This document shows, piece after piece, positions 1 to 6,438 of a DNA stretch of 8,639 nucleotides. The position numbers and the translations under genes were made by a program. The stretch is from an uncultured Clostridia bacterium. Its GTDB lineage: Bacteria; Bacillota; Clostridia; Oscillospirales; Oscillospiraceae. The notes under the pieces were generated by a model, which saw nothing but the letters and a program-made list of their open reading frames with translations, had not been told where the DNA came from and ran no database searches. Where the stretch lies: NCBI GenBank assembly GCA_945910975.1, contig CAMDZY010000067.1, positions 1-8,639 of the forward strand, written 5' to 3'. Each line of letters begins with the position of its first letter. Position 1 is the stretch's first letter.

Positions 1-29
1 CGCCGGTTCAAGTCCGGCCACCAGCTCCA
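1..29 (+). tRNA. 3' end of a tRNA, probably tRNA-Thr (partial)
   Basis: The window opens inside a tRNA. A perfect 5-bp T arm (2-6 GCCGG with 14-18 CCGGC) encloses the loop TTCAAGT (7-13). The 3' half of the acceptor stem (19-25, CACCAGC), discriminator T26 and an encoded CCA (27-29) follow. The anticodon is outside the window, so identity is inferred. An acceptor strand CACCAGC with discriminator U matches my memory of clostridial tRNA-Thr, but glycine and cysteine tRNAs can also carry U73. An intrinsic terminator follows after 10 bases. Confidence 0.88.
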
Positions 30-39
30 TGCATAATTT

Positions 40-77
40 TTCCATGTGTTGATAATATCAGCACATGGAAATTTTTT
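40..77 (+). terminator. Intrinsic terminator of the tRNA transcript
   Basis: TTCCATGTG (40-48) pairs perfectly with CACATGGAA (62-70). The interior TGATA (50-54) and TATCA (56-60) extend the symmetry across a T49/G61 wobble. A T-run (72-77) follows directly. It lies 10 bases after the tRNA CCA end, as expected for a + strand Rho-independent terminator. Confidence 0.8.
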
Positions 78-88
78 ATTTCAATTTA

Positions 89-133
89 GCCAAAACGCAG
101 CTGCGCCCGGTTGGGCAGCAGCTGCGTTTTGGC
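89..133. terminator. Long perfect hairpin, probable bidirectional terminator
   Basis: A perfect 16-bp inverted repeat, GCCAAAACGCAGCTGC (89-104) with GCAGCTGCGTTTTGGC (118-133), encloses a second stem GCCC (105-108)/GGGC (113-116) with loop GGTT and one bulged A (117). The GC-rich core flanked by AAAA on the left and TTTT on the right is the usual form of a bidirectional terminator between convergent transcripts. It could stop asnS transcription from the right, although it is about 165 bases past the asnS stop and has only four Ts. Confidence 0.65.
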
Positions 134-297
134 ATGATGGAAATACCGCACGATTCCGGTGTGCAGAATGCGCAGTCCGAAATTTTGTTGGAACGTTCAA
201 AAGCCGCAAGGAATCCGGAAGAATTGCCAAGGGCTTTTAGGTGATACGACTCGGTTTTTGCGAGCAGGCTGTGTGCTGGGAATTGTGAAGTGTTACC
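134..297. other. Gene-free spacer between the hairpins and asnS
   Basis: I see no credible gene here. The short + strand reading frame that crosses it also runs through both hairpins and has no ribosome-binding site. The only structure noted is a weak inverted repeat AAAAGCC (199-205)/GGCTTTT (232-238) with a 26-base loop, which might contribute to asnS 3' end formation but is unconvincing alone. Confidence 0.5.
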
Positions 298-1689
298 TTA
301 TAATTCGCAGTTGTTGACGGTTCTTGGGAACGGCAGGACGTCGCGGATGTTGCCCATGCCGGTCAGGTACATGACGCAGCGTTCAAAGCCAAGGCCAAAG
401 CCTGCATGGCGGGTGGAGCCGTATTTACGCAGGTCAAGGTAGAAGCCGTAATCGTCCGGGTTCAAGCCCAGCTCGTTCATGCGCGCAAGCAGCGTATCAT
501 AGTTATCCTCACGTTGGCTGCCACCGATGATCTCGCCGATGCCCGGCACCAAGCAGTCCATGGCTGCAACGGTCTTGCCGTCCGGATTGAGCTTCATATA
601 AAACGCCTTGATTTCCTTGGGATAATCGGTCACGAAAACAGGGCGCTTGAAGATTTCTTCGGTGAGATAGCGCTCATGCTCCGTTTGCAGGTCGCTACCC
701 CAGTGGACAGGGTATTCAAACTTATCATTGTGCTTTTCCAACAGCGCAATGGCCTCCGTATAGGTCACGTGGCCGAAGTCCGATTGCAGCACATGGTTCA
801 GTCGCTCGAGCAGGTTTTTATCCACAAACTTGTTGAAGAACGCCATTTCCTCCGGTGCATTTTCCAACACGTAAGAAATGATATACTTAATCATATCCTC
901 GGCCAGACGCATATCGTCCTTCAAATCGGCAAATGCGATTTCCGGCTCGATCATCCAAAATTCGGCAGCATGGCGTGTGGTGTTGGAATTCTCTGCGCGG
1001 AAGGTAGGGCCGAAGGTATAGATATTCCGGAATGCCATGGCAAAGGTTTCACCATTGAGCTGGCCGGAAACGGTCAGATTCGTGGGTTTATTGAAAAAGT
1101 CCTTGGAATAATCAACCTCGCCGTTTTCCTTGCGGGGCGGATTGTTCAAATCCAACGTTGTTACCTGGAACATTTCGCCTGCGCCCTCGCAGTCGGAACC
1201 GGTGATCAGGGGCGTGTGGACATAGACAAAGTCACGTTCGTTGAAGAAGCGGTGAATGGCATACGCAATCAGGCTGCGGACGCGAAACACGGCCTGGAAC
1301 GTATTGGTGCGGGTGCGCAGATGCGGCACGGTGCGCAAATATTCCAACGTGTGGCGTTTGGGCTGAATGGGGAAATCCGGCGTGGACGCGCCCTCCACCA
1401 CAACAGATTTTGCCTGAATTTCAAACGGCTGCTGGGCATTGGGGGTTTTTACCAGCGTGCCGGTTACAATCAGCGCAGCGCCGATATTGATCTTGGCAAT
1501 TTCGTCAAAGTTCTCCATCGCATCGGTGATGACCACCTGGACAGGGTTAAAGAACGTGCCATCGGAGAGCATCACAAAGCCAAAATTCTTGGATGCCCGG
1601 CGGTTCCGCACCCAGCCGCCTACCGTAATTTCACGGTCAGCATAGGTATCGGTTGCACGATACAATTCTCGAACACTGATTAAATCCAT
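298..1689 (-). CDS. asnS: Asparaginyl-tRNA synthetase
   Basis: AsnRS is a cytoplasmic class IIb synthetase that activates asparagine with ATP and charges tRNA-Asn. The product is 463 residues, the usual length. The N-terminal OB-fold anticodon-binding domain (about 20-105) begins ITVGGWVRNRR. The catalytic core holds class II motif 2 around 227-250 (FGPTFRAENSNTTRHAAEFW, with the motif Arg231) and motif 3 around 430-456 (GFGLGFERCVMYLTG, then IRDVLPFPR). PFPRT and the NTTRHAAEF stretch fit AsnRS rather than AspRS. The frame is open a further 48 codons upstream, but ATG at 1689 is preferred: AAAGGAAG (1696-1703 on the complement) precedes it, it gives the family length, and the longer form would run into asnA. 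It starts 38 bases after the asnA stop, so the two are almost certainly co-transcribed. Confidence 0.97.
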   Translation of the reverse strand: MDLISVRELYRATDTYADREITVGGWVRNRRASKNFGFVMLSDGTFFNPVQVVITDAMENFDEIAKINIGAALIVTGTLVKTPNAQQPFEIQAKSVVVEGASTPDFPIQPKRHTLEYLRTVPHLRTRTNTFQAVFRVRSLIAYAIHRFFNERDFVYVHTPLITGSDCEGAGEMFQVTTLDLNNPPRKENGEVDYSKDFFNKPTNLTVSGQLNGETFAMAFRNIYTFGPTFRAENSNTTRHAAEFWMIEPEIAFADLKDDMRLAEDMIKYIISYVLENAPEEMAFFNKFVDKNLLERLNHVLQSDFGHVTYTEAIALLEKHNDKFEYPVHWGSDLQTEHERYLTEEIFKRPVFVTDYPKEIKAFYMKLNPDGKTVAAMDCLVPGIGEIIGGSQREDNYDTLLARMNELGLNPDDYGFYLDLRKYGSTRHAGFGLGFERCVMYLTGMGNIRDVLPFPRTVNNCEL

Positions 1690-1727
1690 TTTTATCTTCC
1701 TTTCCGGCAAAAGCCGTTTTCTCCAGA

Positions 1728-2744
1728 TTATAGCAGCATGACGCCTGCCTGTTCGCAAATTTGATGGGTGTTTTGATCCCAAATCGACGATTGTACCTCG
1801 CCAATGTGTGCGCAGCCCAGCATCAGCATACACAGTCGCGACTGGCCAATGCCGCCGCCGATGGTCAATGGCAATTCATCATGCAAAAGCGCCTGATGGA
1901 AAGGCAGCTTGCGGCGATCGTCACAGTGTGCCGCAGTCAACTGCGCATCAAGCGACTGCGCATCGACGCGGATGCCCATAGAGGACACTTCAAAGCTCTG
2001 GGAAAGCGTCTTGTTCCAATACAAAATATCGCCGTTGAGCTTCCAATCGTCATAGTCCGGCGCTCTGCCGTCGTGCGGCTTGCCGGAGCGAAGCGGTGCG
2101 CCAATCTGCATCAAAAATACCGCTTTATCCTTGTTTTGGCTGACAAATGCCGTTTCTCGCTCCTGCGCAGTTTGCAGCTCCGGGAACATATCCTCCAGCT
2201 CCTGCGTGGTGATTGGCAGCAGTCGGCGCGGCAAATCGGCCGAAAGCTGCGGGAACTCGATTTTCAGCGTTTCATTCGTCACGTAAATTGCATTGACGAT
2301 CGCCTGCACGGTTTGCAGCAAATAGTCGACATTTCGATCCTCGCGGCGGATCACCTTTTCCCAGTCCCACTGGTCAACGTAGACAGAGTGAATGTTGTCA
2401 ACGACCTCGTCGCGGCGAATGGCGTTCATATCCGTCACCAGCCCCTTGCCTACCTTAAACTGATAGCGCTTGAGCGCCAGACGCTTCCACTTCGCCAGCG
2501 AATGAACCACTTGGCTCTCCCCGCCCACATCGGGCACGTCAAAGCCGACAGGACGTTCATAGCCGTTGAGGTTATCGTTCAGGCCGGAATTTTCTTCCAC
2601 AAACAGGGGCGCGGAAACCCGCATCAAATTCAGCGCGTGCGACAGATTGTTCTGAAAATTTTGTTTGATAAATTCAATCGCGCACTGCGTCTGATAGACG
2701 GAGAGCGGATTGTGATAATTTTCAGGAATATAACACTTGCTCAT
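1728..2744 (-). CDS. asnA: Aspartate-ammonia ligase (asparagine synthetase A)
   Basis: AsnA makes asparagine from aspartate, ammonia and ATP in the cytoplasm. It has a class II synthetase-like fold related to the AsnRS/AspRS core. The product is 338 residues, close to the roughly 330 of characterised AsnA. Family segments seen in order: HSLAKWKR (81-88), VYVDQWDWEK (121-130), GAPLRSGKPHDGRAPDYDDW (215-234), SSMGIRVD (254-261), and the motif-3-like GGGIGQSR (296-303) followed by IGEVQSSIW. Start: ATG at 2744 has AAAGGGG just upstream on the minus strand; the open frame continues to 2873 but through AT-rich promoter DNA, so the longer start is rejected. First gene of the asnA-asnS operon, which pairs asparagine synthesis with charging. 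No T-box leader is present. Confidence 0.97.
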   Translation of the reverse strand: MSKCYIPENYHNPLSVYQTQCAIEFIKQNFQNNLSHALNLMRVSAPLFVEENSGLNDNLNGYERPVGFDVPDVGGESQVVHSLAKWKRLALKRYQFKVGKGLVTDMNAIRRDEVVDNIHSVYVDQWDWEKVIRREDRNVDYLLQTVQAIVNAIYVTNETLKIEFPQLSADLPRRLLPITTQELEDMFPELQTAQERETAFVSQNKDKAVFLMQIGAPLRSGKPHDGRAPDYDDWKLNGDILYWNKTLSQSFEVSSMGIRVDAQSLDAQLTAAHCDDRRKLPFHQALLHDELPLTIGGGIGQSRLCMLMLGCAHIGEVQSSIWDQNTHQICEQAGVMLL

Positions 2745-2767
2745 AGTATGACCCCTTTCTGAAATTT
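2646..2767. promoter_or_regulatory. Three CodY-box-like sequences around the asnA start
   Basis: Compared with the published CodY consensus AATTTTCWGAAAATT, 2646-2660 matches at 13 of 15 positions, 2717-2731 at 12 of 15, and 2753-2767 at 11 of 15 (core TTTCTGAAA). The first two are inside the asnA coding sequence and the third is in the 5' leader between promoter and ATG. CodY represses nitrogen and amino-acid genes in Firmicutes, so the target would make sense. AT-rich coding DNA yields such matches by chance, and whether this organism has CodY is unknown. Confidence 0.25.
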
Positions 2768-2790
2768 GCATATAGAAATATCTAAAATAA

Positions 2791-2818
2791 AGTATACGGC
2801 AATTTTTGGGAATAACAA
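2791..2818 (-). promoter_or_regulatory. Promoter of the asnA-asnS operon
   Basis: On the minus strand a -35-like TTGTTA (complement of 2813-2818) is followed by 16 bases and a -10 TATACT (complement of 2791-2796). Transcription should start near 2784, giving a leader of about 40 bases. The promoter lies between the terminator of the upstream PAP2-like gene and the asnA ATG, as needed for an independent operon. Confidence 0.6.
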
Positions 2819-2891
2819 GTATATTTTTTTCCAAACGGCAAAGACTGGCGGATTCCACCATTTTTGGCATCAATTGTGGAAAAATTTCATG

Positions 2892-2927
2892 AAAAATGCC
2901 TGTGACCTAATCGGACACAGGCATTTT
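2892..2927 (-). terminator. Intrinsic terminator after the PAP2-like gene
   Basis: A perfect 12-bp stem, AAAATGCCTGTG (2893-2904) with CACAGGCATTTT (2916-2927), has an 11-base loop. On the minus strand the stem ends in a run of five Ts (complement of 2892-2896). It begins 5 bases past the PAP2-like stop codon and separates that transcript from asnA. The A/T tracts in both arms could let it work in either direction, but there is no + strand gene to need it. Confidence 0.85.
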
Positions 2928-2932
2928 GAAAG

Positions 2933-3601
2933 TTACTTACATCTTGCCGCTCTGCGCCGGAACAGCGCAGTCACAACGGCAAACAGTGCCAAGCCAAGCA
3001 CAGCCCCGGCTACCAGATCCAGAACCGCGTGCTGTTTGACAAACACAGTGGAAATGGAGATCAGCACCGCCAAGATACAGCTCCCCACCTTGATCCACTT
3101 GCGGCGGATGGTTTTCGTGCGCAGCACTGCACCACAATAGCCAATTGAACCCACAACATGAAGGCTTGGCAGGACATTGGTGTTGGTATCCATGGCATAT
3201 AAGCCTGCCAGGATTTTTTCAAACACACCGTTCGGTGCATCCAAGGTTGGACGCAAATCCTGCCCGTTTGGCCAGCACAGGTAAATCACCGCGGCGAGCA
3301 TATAGGCCAGCAGCAAAAAGCACATATATTGCCTGTACCCTTCCCCGTCCTTCACCAGCAGCCAGATGCCCGTACAGAACAGGCACGGAAACCAAAGCAG
3401 GTAAAAAATCACAAAAGCAGGCACAAAAGGGATGTAGCTGTCAATTTGGGTTTGCGTTGGAAAATAATGGTCCGTCACCAGCAGCTCCGGCAAAAAATAG
3501 GCGAGTAAAATTACGATCAGTGCCAGCGTCCAATAGACGTGACGATTGTTTTTGAGCCAACAAAGCAGTTTGTTTTTCTGATTGTGGTGGGTTGATTGCA
3601 T
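2933..3601 (-). CDS. PAP2-superfamily membrane phosphatase-like protein
   Basis: A 222-residue integral membrane protein with about six hydrophobic segments (roughly 22-43, 62-82, 92-110, 143-160, 170-187, 192-213). It carries the two C-terminal motifs of the PAP2/AUR1-like superfamily: NVLPSLH (142-148, catalytic-type His148) and KQHAVLD (189-195, His191 and Asp195). NGQDLRP (112-117 region) may be a divergent first motif. Such proteins usually cleave or transfer phosphate groups on lipids such as phosphatidate, phosphatidylglycerol phosphate or undecaprenyl pyrophosphate; the substrate cannot be told from sequence. ATG at 3601 is preferred, with GAGGG about 6 bases upstream, over an in-frame GTG at 3613 that lacks a ribosome-binding site. 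It starts 25 bases after the E2-like gene stop with no promoter between, so the two should be co-transcribed. Confidence 0.85.
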   Translation of the reverse strand: MQSTHHNQKNKLLCWLKNNRHVYWTLALIVILLAYFLPELLVTDHYFPTQTQIDSYIPFVPAFVIFYLLWFPCLFCTGIWLLVKDGEGYRQYMCFLLLAYMLAAVIYLCWPNGQDLRPTLDAPNGVFEKILAGLYAMDTNTNVLPSLHVVGSIGYCGAVLRTKTIRRKWIKVGSCILAVLISISTVFVKQHAVLDLVAGAVLGLALFAVVTALFRRRAARCK

Positions 3602-3626
3602 AGGATCCCTCACTTACAGAGCAGAA

Positions 3627-5051
3627 TCAGTCGACATCGCGCAAGACTTCCTCCGGGCGCTCATCGAGCACATCGGGATGCTTCAGCAAGCGGCGGAAGT
3701 ATTTCAAGACCGATGCATAGTAGAATCCGTCCACAGTCCGCTCGTCCAGATTAAAGGAATAGTCAATATATTTCTTCACAACCACCGTACCGTCCGGCTG
3801 CAGCTCCTTTACGCGACGTTTTGCGCCAAATGCGCAGAACACAGGCATATTGCCAAAGTCATACAGGTGATGTACGATGGGAGGAATCCCAAGGCTGCCC
3901 ATGGAGGTGAAGAAAACACTCGAATGGAATGGGCTGACCTCCAGCAGGAAGCCCGGCAGCAGGCCAAAATAATCCAACGTTTTCAGAAGCCAAACCGTGA
4001 ATTTGAGCAGCACGCCGGGAATAAAGGTCAGGTATCTTGCGACGTTGTCAAAGTCACTATCCAGCGGCGAGTTTTTAATTTCCTCCACGCCTGCATGGAA
4101 CTTGCGGTACACATCATCCGCCGTATCATACGGCGACAGGTGCAGCTTCATGACAGATTCTGAGCCGGTAGTTGACATTTCCTTTTTGATGGTCATGCAA
4201 AATTGAATATCCTCATCTCTGGAAAAGACCTTTTGTCCGGAAATAAAGCGGTTGACGCCGGGATATTTGGCAACGCAGCGGACATAGGCCGCCAAAAACA
4301 CATCGTTAATGCCAAAGCCATCCAAGCCCTGTGCGCGCTTGCGGCGGACATAGCGCTCCACCTCGGAGATCTCGATGCTGTCCGTGATGCAGTTAGAGGA
4401 CTCATTTCTGTCCGGCATGATGTACACGCCGATCACGCTGATCGGATCGAGCGAATGCAGCTTCCGTCCATCCGGGCGATCGCCCCAAGTGGGATGATGC
4501 TTGCCGTCGGAATGGACTTTGATTGCAAACACCAGCAAAAATCCTGCCAGCAGTTCAAGCATTTCGGCATAGATAAAATAAATGCGGTTTTGGCTTGTTT
4601 GCAGCAAATCAGGCTCGAGGAATATCGCCATGCACAAATACAGCAGCGGCCCGCCAAAAATAAGCAGCAAGCCCCAGTCGCGTGCCGTTTTGCCCGCCGT
4701 GATAGCGGTGTAAACCACAGCAATGGCGACAAACAGCAGCCAGTTTAAAAGCTGGTAGCCAATTGCTTCGCCCGTGCCGGAAAAAACAATGCCGTCACAG
4801 ATGCAAAGAATCCAAACAGGAATCGCGGTTTTATAGAATTTCTGATTTGCGTTGGTTAAAATCTGCAGCGCAAACATCACCAGGGCAATCGTCGGCAAGA
4901 TGACCGCAAACCACATTATTCGACCGCTGACCTCTTCTCCTTTCCAGAAGGTCACAGCGGCAATGCGGACAAATACAGCCCAAAGTAGAAGCAGTGCGCA
5001 GATCCATGTCAGCACATTTTTGCGGCTGACGTAATATCTTGTTTTCTGCAT
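3627..5051 (-). CDS. Six-TM membrane protein fused to degenerate E2/CAT-like acyltransferase domain
   Basis: A 474-residue two-part protein. Residues 1-180 hold about six hydrophobic helices (roughly 13-33, 45-65, 75-91, 99-118, 126-145, 157-178) that I do not recognise. From about 189 (WGDRPDGRKL) the chain resembles the catalytic domain of 2-oxoacid dehydrogenase E2/chloramphenicol acetyltransferase: AAYVRCVAKYPGVNRFISGQ (254-273), FFTSMGSLGIPP (380-391, matching the E2 TISNLG strand), and DERTVDGFYYA (436-446, matching DHRxxDG). In the last motif the catalytic His position is Glu437 (GAG at 3741-3743), so acyl transfer by the classical mechanism is unlikely. There is no lipoyl or subunit-binding domain and no E1/E3 gene nearby, so this is not a dehydrogenase-complex subunit. 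The ATG lacks a Shine-Dalgarno sequence and seems to be the transcript start. Probably transcribed with the PAP2-like gene. Function unknown. Confidence 0.85.
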   Translation of the reverse strand: MQKTRYYVSRKNVLTWICALLLLWAVFVRIAAVTFWKGEEVSGRIMWFAVILPTIALVMFALQILTNANQKFYKTAIPVWILCICDGIVFSGTGEAIGYQLLNWLLFVAIAVVYTAITAGKTARDWGLLLIFGGPLLYLCMAIFLEPDLLQTSQNRIYFIYAEMLELLAGFLLVFAIKVHSDGKHHPTWGDRPDGRKLHSLDPISVIGVYIMPDRNESSNCITDSIEISEVERYVRRKRAQGLDGFGINDVFLAAYVRCVAKYPGVNRFISGQKVFSRDEDIQFCMTIKKEMSTTGSESVMKLHLSPYDTADDVYRKFHAGVEEIKNSPLDSDFDNVARYLTFIPGVLLKFTVWLLKTLDYFGLLPGFLLEVSPFHSSVFFTSMGSLGIPPIVHHLYDFGNMPVFCAFGAKRRVKELQPDGTVVVKKYIDYSFNLDERTVDGFYYASVLKYFRRLLKHPDVLDERPEEVLRDVD

Positions 5052-5057
5052 AGGGTA

Positions 5058-5086
5058 ATTATACTGTAAATCCCGCGATTTCGCAA
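5058..5086 (-). promoter_or_regulatory. Promoter of the E2-like gene, predicted leaderless
   Basis: On the minus strand, -35 TTGCGA (complement of 5081-5086), a 17-base spacer, and a perfect -10 TATAAT (complement of 5058-5063). The ATG at 5051 begins only 6 bases past the -10, where transcription would start, so the mRNA should have essentially no 5' leader; the gene correspondingly lacks a Shine-Dalgarno sequence. The spacer holds a small inverted repeat AAATC (5068-5072)/GATTT (5077-5081) that could be an operator. Confidence 0.65.
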
Positions 5087-5088
5087 GT

Positions 5089-5109
5089 AAAAAATCAGAA
5101 AATCCGATT
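5089..5109 (-). terminator. Weak possible terminator overlapping the guaD stop
   Basis: On the minus strand AATCGG (complement of 5104-5109) can pair with CTGATT (complement of 5093-5098), including one G-U pair, around a 5-base loop. A run of six Ts (complement of 5089-5094) overlaps and follows the stem. The stem is short and AT-rich, so termination would be partial at best and guaD transcripts may read into the E2-like gene. Confidence 0.3.
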
Positions 5110-6366
5110 GCCGTCTACAAATTTTGCATACACATTCCGGTCATCCGCCAGATATGTCATGCGCTCCAGACGTTCATGGAGGTTCAGTTCCTGCGGATGG
5201 TCAAGGTTGGCGTCATCGAGAACGACAGCATCCAAGTCATAGCCTGCGTCAAAGCTACCAACCTTTCCAAAGAATGCGCCGCTGCCAACGGTTGCCATGT
5301 AGAACGCGCGTTCAAAGGTCAGCGGCTTCACGCTCTCGTCCAGCAGACGCCAGCGCAGCTTGGAGGCCTGGATCGCGTGCATGATTGCACGGAGCATACT
5401 CTCGTGACTGCCGCCCGCCATGTCCGTCGCCAAGCCGACCTTCATTCCTTCATCCAAATAGCGGTTGATGGGTGCCACACCGGAGGAAAGGTTAATGTTG
5501 GATTCCGGGGAATGGGCAATGAATACGCCGTTTTTGCGAATCAGTTCCGTCTCTGCTTCTCCGGAATGGACGCAGTGCGCCATAATGCAAGGATGGTCGC
5601 CGCCGAACATTCCAAAGCTGTCGTAAGCGTCGCCGTAGAATTTGGACGTGGGGCAAAGCTCCTGTACCCAAGCGATCTCGCCGAAGTTCTCCGACAGGTG
5701 GCTTTGCACGGGCAGATGGTATTTTTCCACCAGCTTGCGCAGACCGCGCATCAAATCATCCGTGCAGGACGGAATAAAACGCGGGGTGATGATGGGTTTG
5801 GTGTGGGGATATTTGTCCGTGGTTTCCTGAATCCAGCGCTCGGTGTCGGCGAGCGAAGCCTCTACGCTGGTTTCACACAGGTAGTCCGGGCTGTTGCGAT
5901 TCATGTTTACCTTGCCTACATAGGTGCTAAGGCCGGCGTCCTCCAGCTTCTGCATCAAAAGCTCGGTTGCAGGAACGTGGATCGTGCCGAACACAACGGC
6001 GCGGGTCGTGGTGCTGCGGCGCAAATGATTGGCAAAGCTGGAATAGGCACGGTCGGCGTATTCCAAATCCGCATACTTGGATTCTTCCGGGAAGGTGTGC
6101 GTGTTGAGCCAGTCCAGCAGCTCCATGTCCATGCCCAGCCCGCGGAATGCAAACTGCGGTGCGTGAATGTGCAGATCCGTCATGCCGGGAACGATGATGC
6201 GGTCGCCAAAGTCCAACAGCTTGCAGTTTGCATACTGCTCCGGCAGCTGTGCAAACACGCCCCTGGACTTGCCGTCCTCGCAGACCAGATAGCCGCCGGA
6301 AACTGTGCGGATCTCATCCACACCGGTGCTATAGCAAATATTGCCCTTTAAAACGTATGTATTCAT
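5095..6366 (-). CDS. guaD: Guanine deaminase
   Basis: A cytoplasmic zinc amidohydrolase that converts guanine to xanthine and ammonia, in purine salvage and catabolism. The 423-residue product has the family motifs in order: PGMTDLHIHAPQF (60-72; zinc ligands His66 and His68, Gln71 at the guanine-binding position), RGLGMDMELLDWLNTHTFPE (75-94), TPRF (194-197, Arg196 at the substrate-contact position), QSHLSEN (221-227; His223 ligand, Glu226 catalytic), AHCVHSG (263-269; His264) and ATDMAGG (313-319; Asp315). LDWLNTHTFPEE and GKVNMNRNSPDY separate it from adenosine, cytosine or chlorohydrolase relatives. All expected metal and catalytic residues are present. ATG at 6366 is preceded by AGGAGGA with 7-base spacing, one of the best ribosome-binding sites in the window. 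No xanthine dehydrogenase or purine permease is adjacent. Confidence 0.95.
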   Translation of the reverse strand: MNTYVLKGNICYSTGVDEIRTVSGGYLVCEDGKSRGVFAQLPEQYANCKLLDFGDRIIVPGMTDLHIHAPQFAFRGLGMDMELLDWLNTHTFPEESKYADLEYADRAYSSFANHLRRSTTTRAVVFGTIHVPATELLMQKLEDAGLSTYVGKVNMNRNSPDYLCETSVEASLADTERWIQETTDKYPHTKPIITPRFIPSCTDDLMRGLRKLVEKYHLPVQSHLSENFGEIAWVQELCPTSKFYGDAYDSFGMFGGDHPCIMAHCVHSGEAETELIRKNGVFIAHSPESNINLSSGVAPINRYLDEGMKVGLATDMAGGSHESMLRAIMHAIQASKLRWRLLDESVKPLTFERAFYMATVGSGAFFGKVGSFDAGYDLDAVVLDDANLDHPQELNLHERLERMTYLADDRNVYAKFVDGNRIF

Positions 6367-6409
6367 GGTTTATCCTCCTCATGATCGTTTGGTCAGATTG
6401 TATAATTCT

Positions 6410-6438
6410 ATCATATACTTTTTTCTCGCATTTGTCAA
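6410..6438 (-). promoter_or_regulatory. Promoter of guaD
   Basis: On the minus strand a perfect -35 TTGACA (complement of 6433-6438), a 17-base spacer, and -10 TATGAT (complement of 6410-6415). Transcription should begin near 6403, leaving a leader of about 36 bases, too short for a purine riboswitch. This is the closest to consensus of the promoters seen here. Confidence 0.75.

Noticed and set aside
46..240. Small + strand open frame downstream of the tRNA
   Set aside because: It runs through the tRNA terminator and the 16-bp hairpin and lacks a ribosome-binding site.
406..1683. Long + strand open frame opposite asnS
   Set aside because: asnS on the minus strand has full-length family similarity; the antisense product has no recognisable domain and arises from codon bias.
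1690..1833. N-terminal extension of asnS to an upstream ATG
   Set aside because: It would overlap the end of asnA, adds 48 residues unlike AsnRS, and ignores the good ribosome-binding site before the ATG at 1689.
1761..2762. Long + strand open frame opposite asnA
   Set aside because: It mirrors asnA almost exactly, has no family motifs and no ribosome-binding site, so it is an antisense shadow.
2847..2860. T-box-like sequence on the minus strand upstream of asnA (GGTGGAATCCGCC)
   Set aside because: It differs from the T-box core by an extra base, lies upstream of the predicted asnA promoter, has no terminator/antiterminator pair, and leaves no room for a stem I before the PAP2 terminator.
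2745..2873. N-terminal extension of asnA to an upstream ATG
   Set aside because: The added stretch covers the -35/-10 promoter region and is unlike AsnA; the ATG at 2744 has its own Shine-Dalgarno sequence.
3627..5051. Reading the E2-like gene as a true pyruvate dehydrogenase E2 subunit
   Set aside because: No lipoyl or subunit-binding domain, no E1/E3 genes nearby, the catalytic His is Glu, and the N-terminus is a six-helix membrane domain.
5176..6351. Long + strand open frame opposite guaD
   Set aside because: It covers the guaD coding region in antisense; guaD has all catalytic residues intact and the opposite frame has no plausible fold signature.
6367..6402. Purine riboswitch controlling guaD
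   Set aside because: The predicted leader is only about 36 bases and shows no three-way-junction aptamer arrangement.
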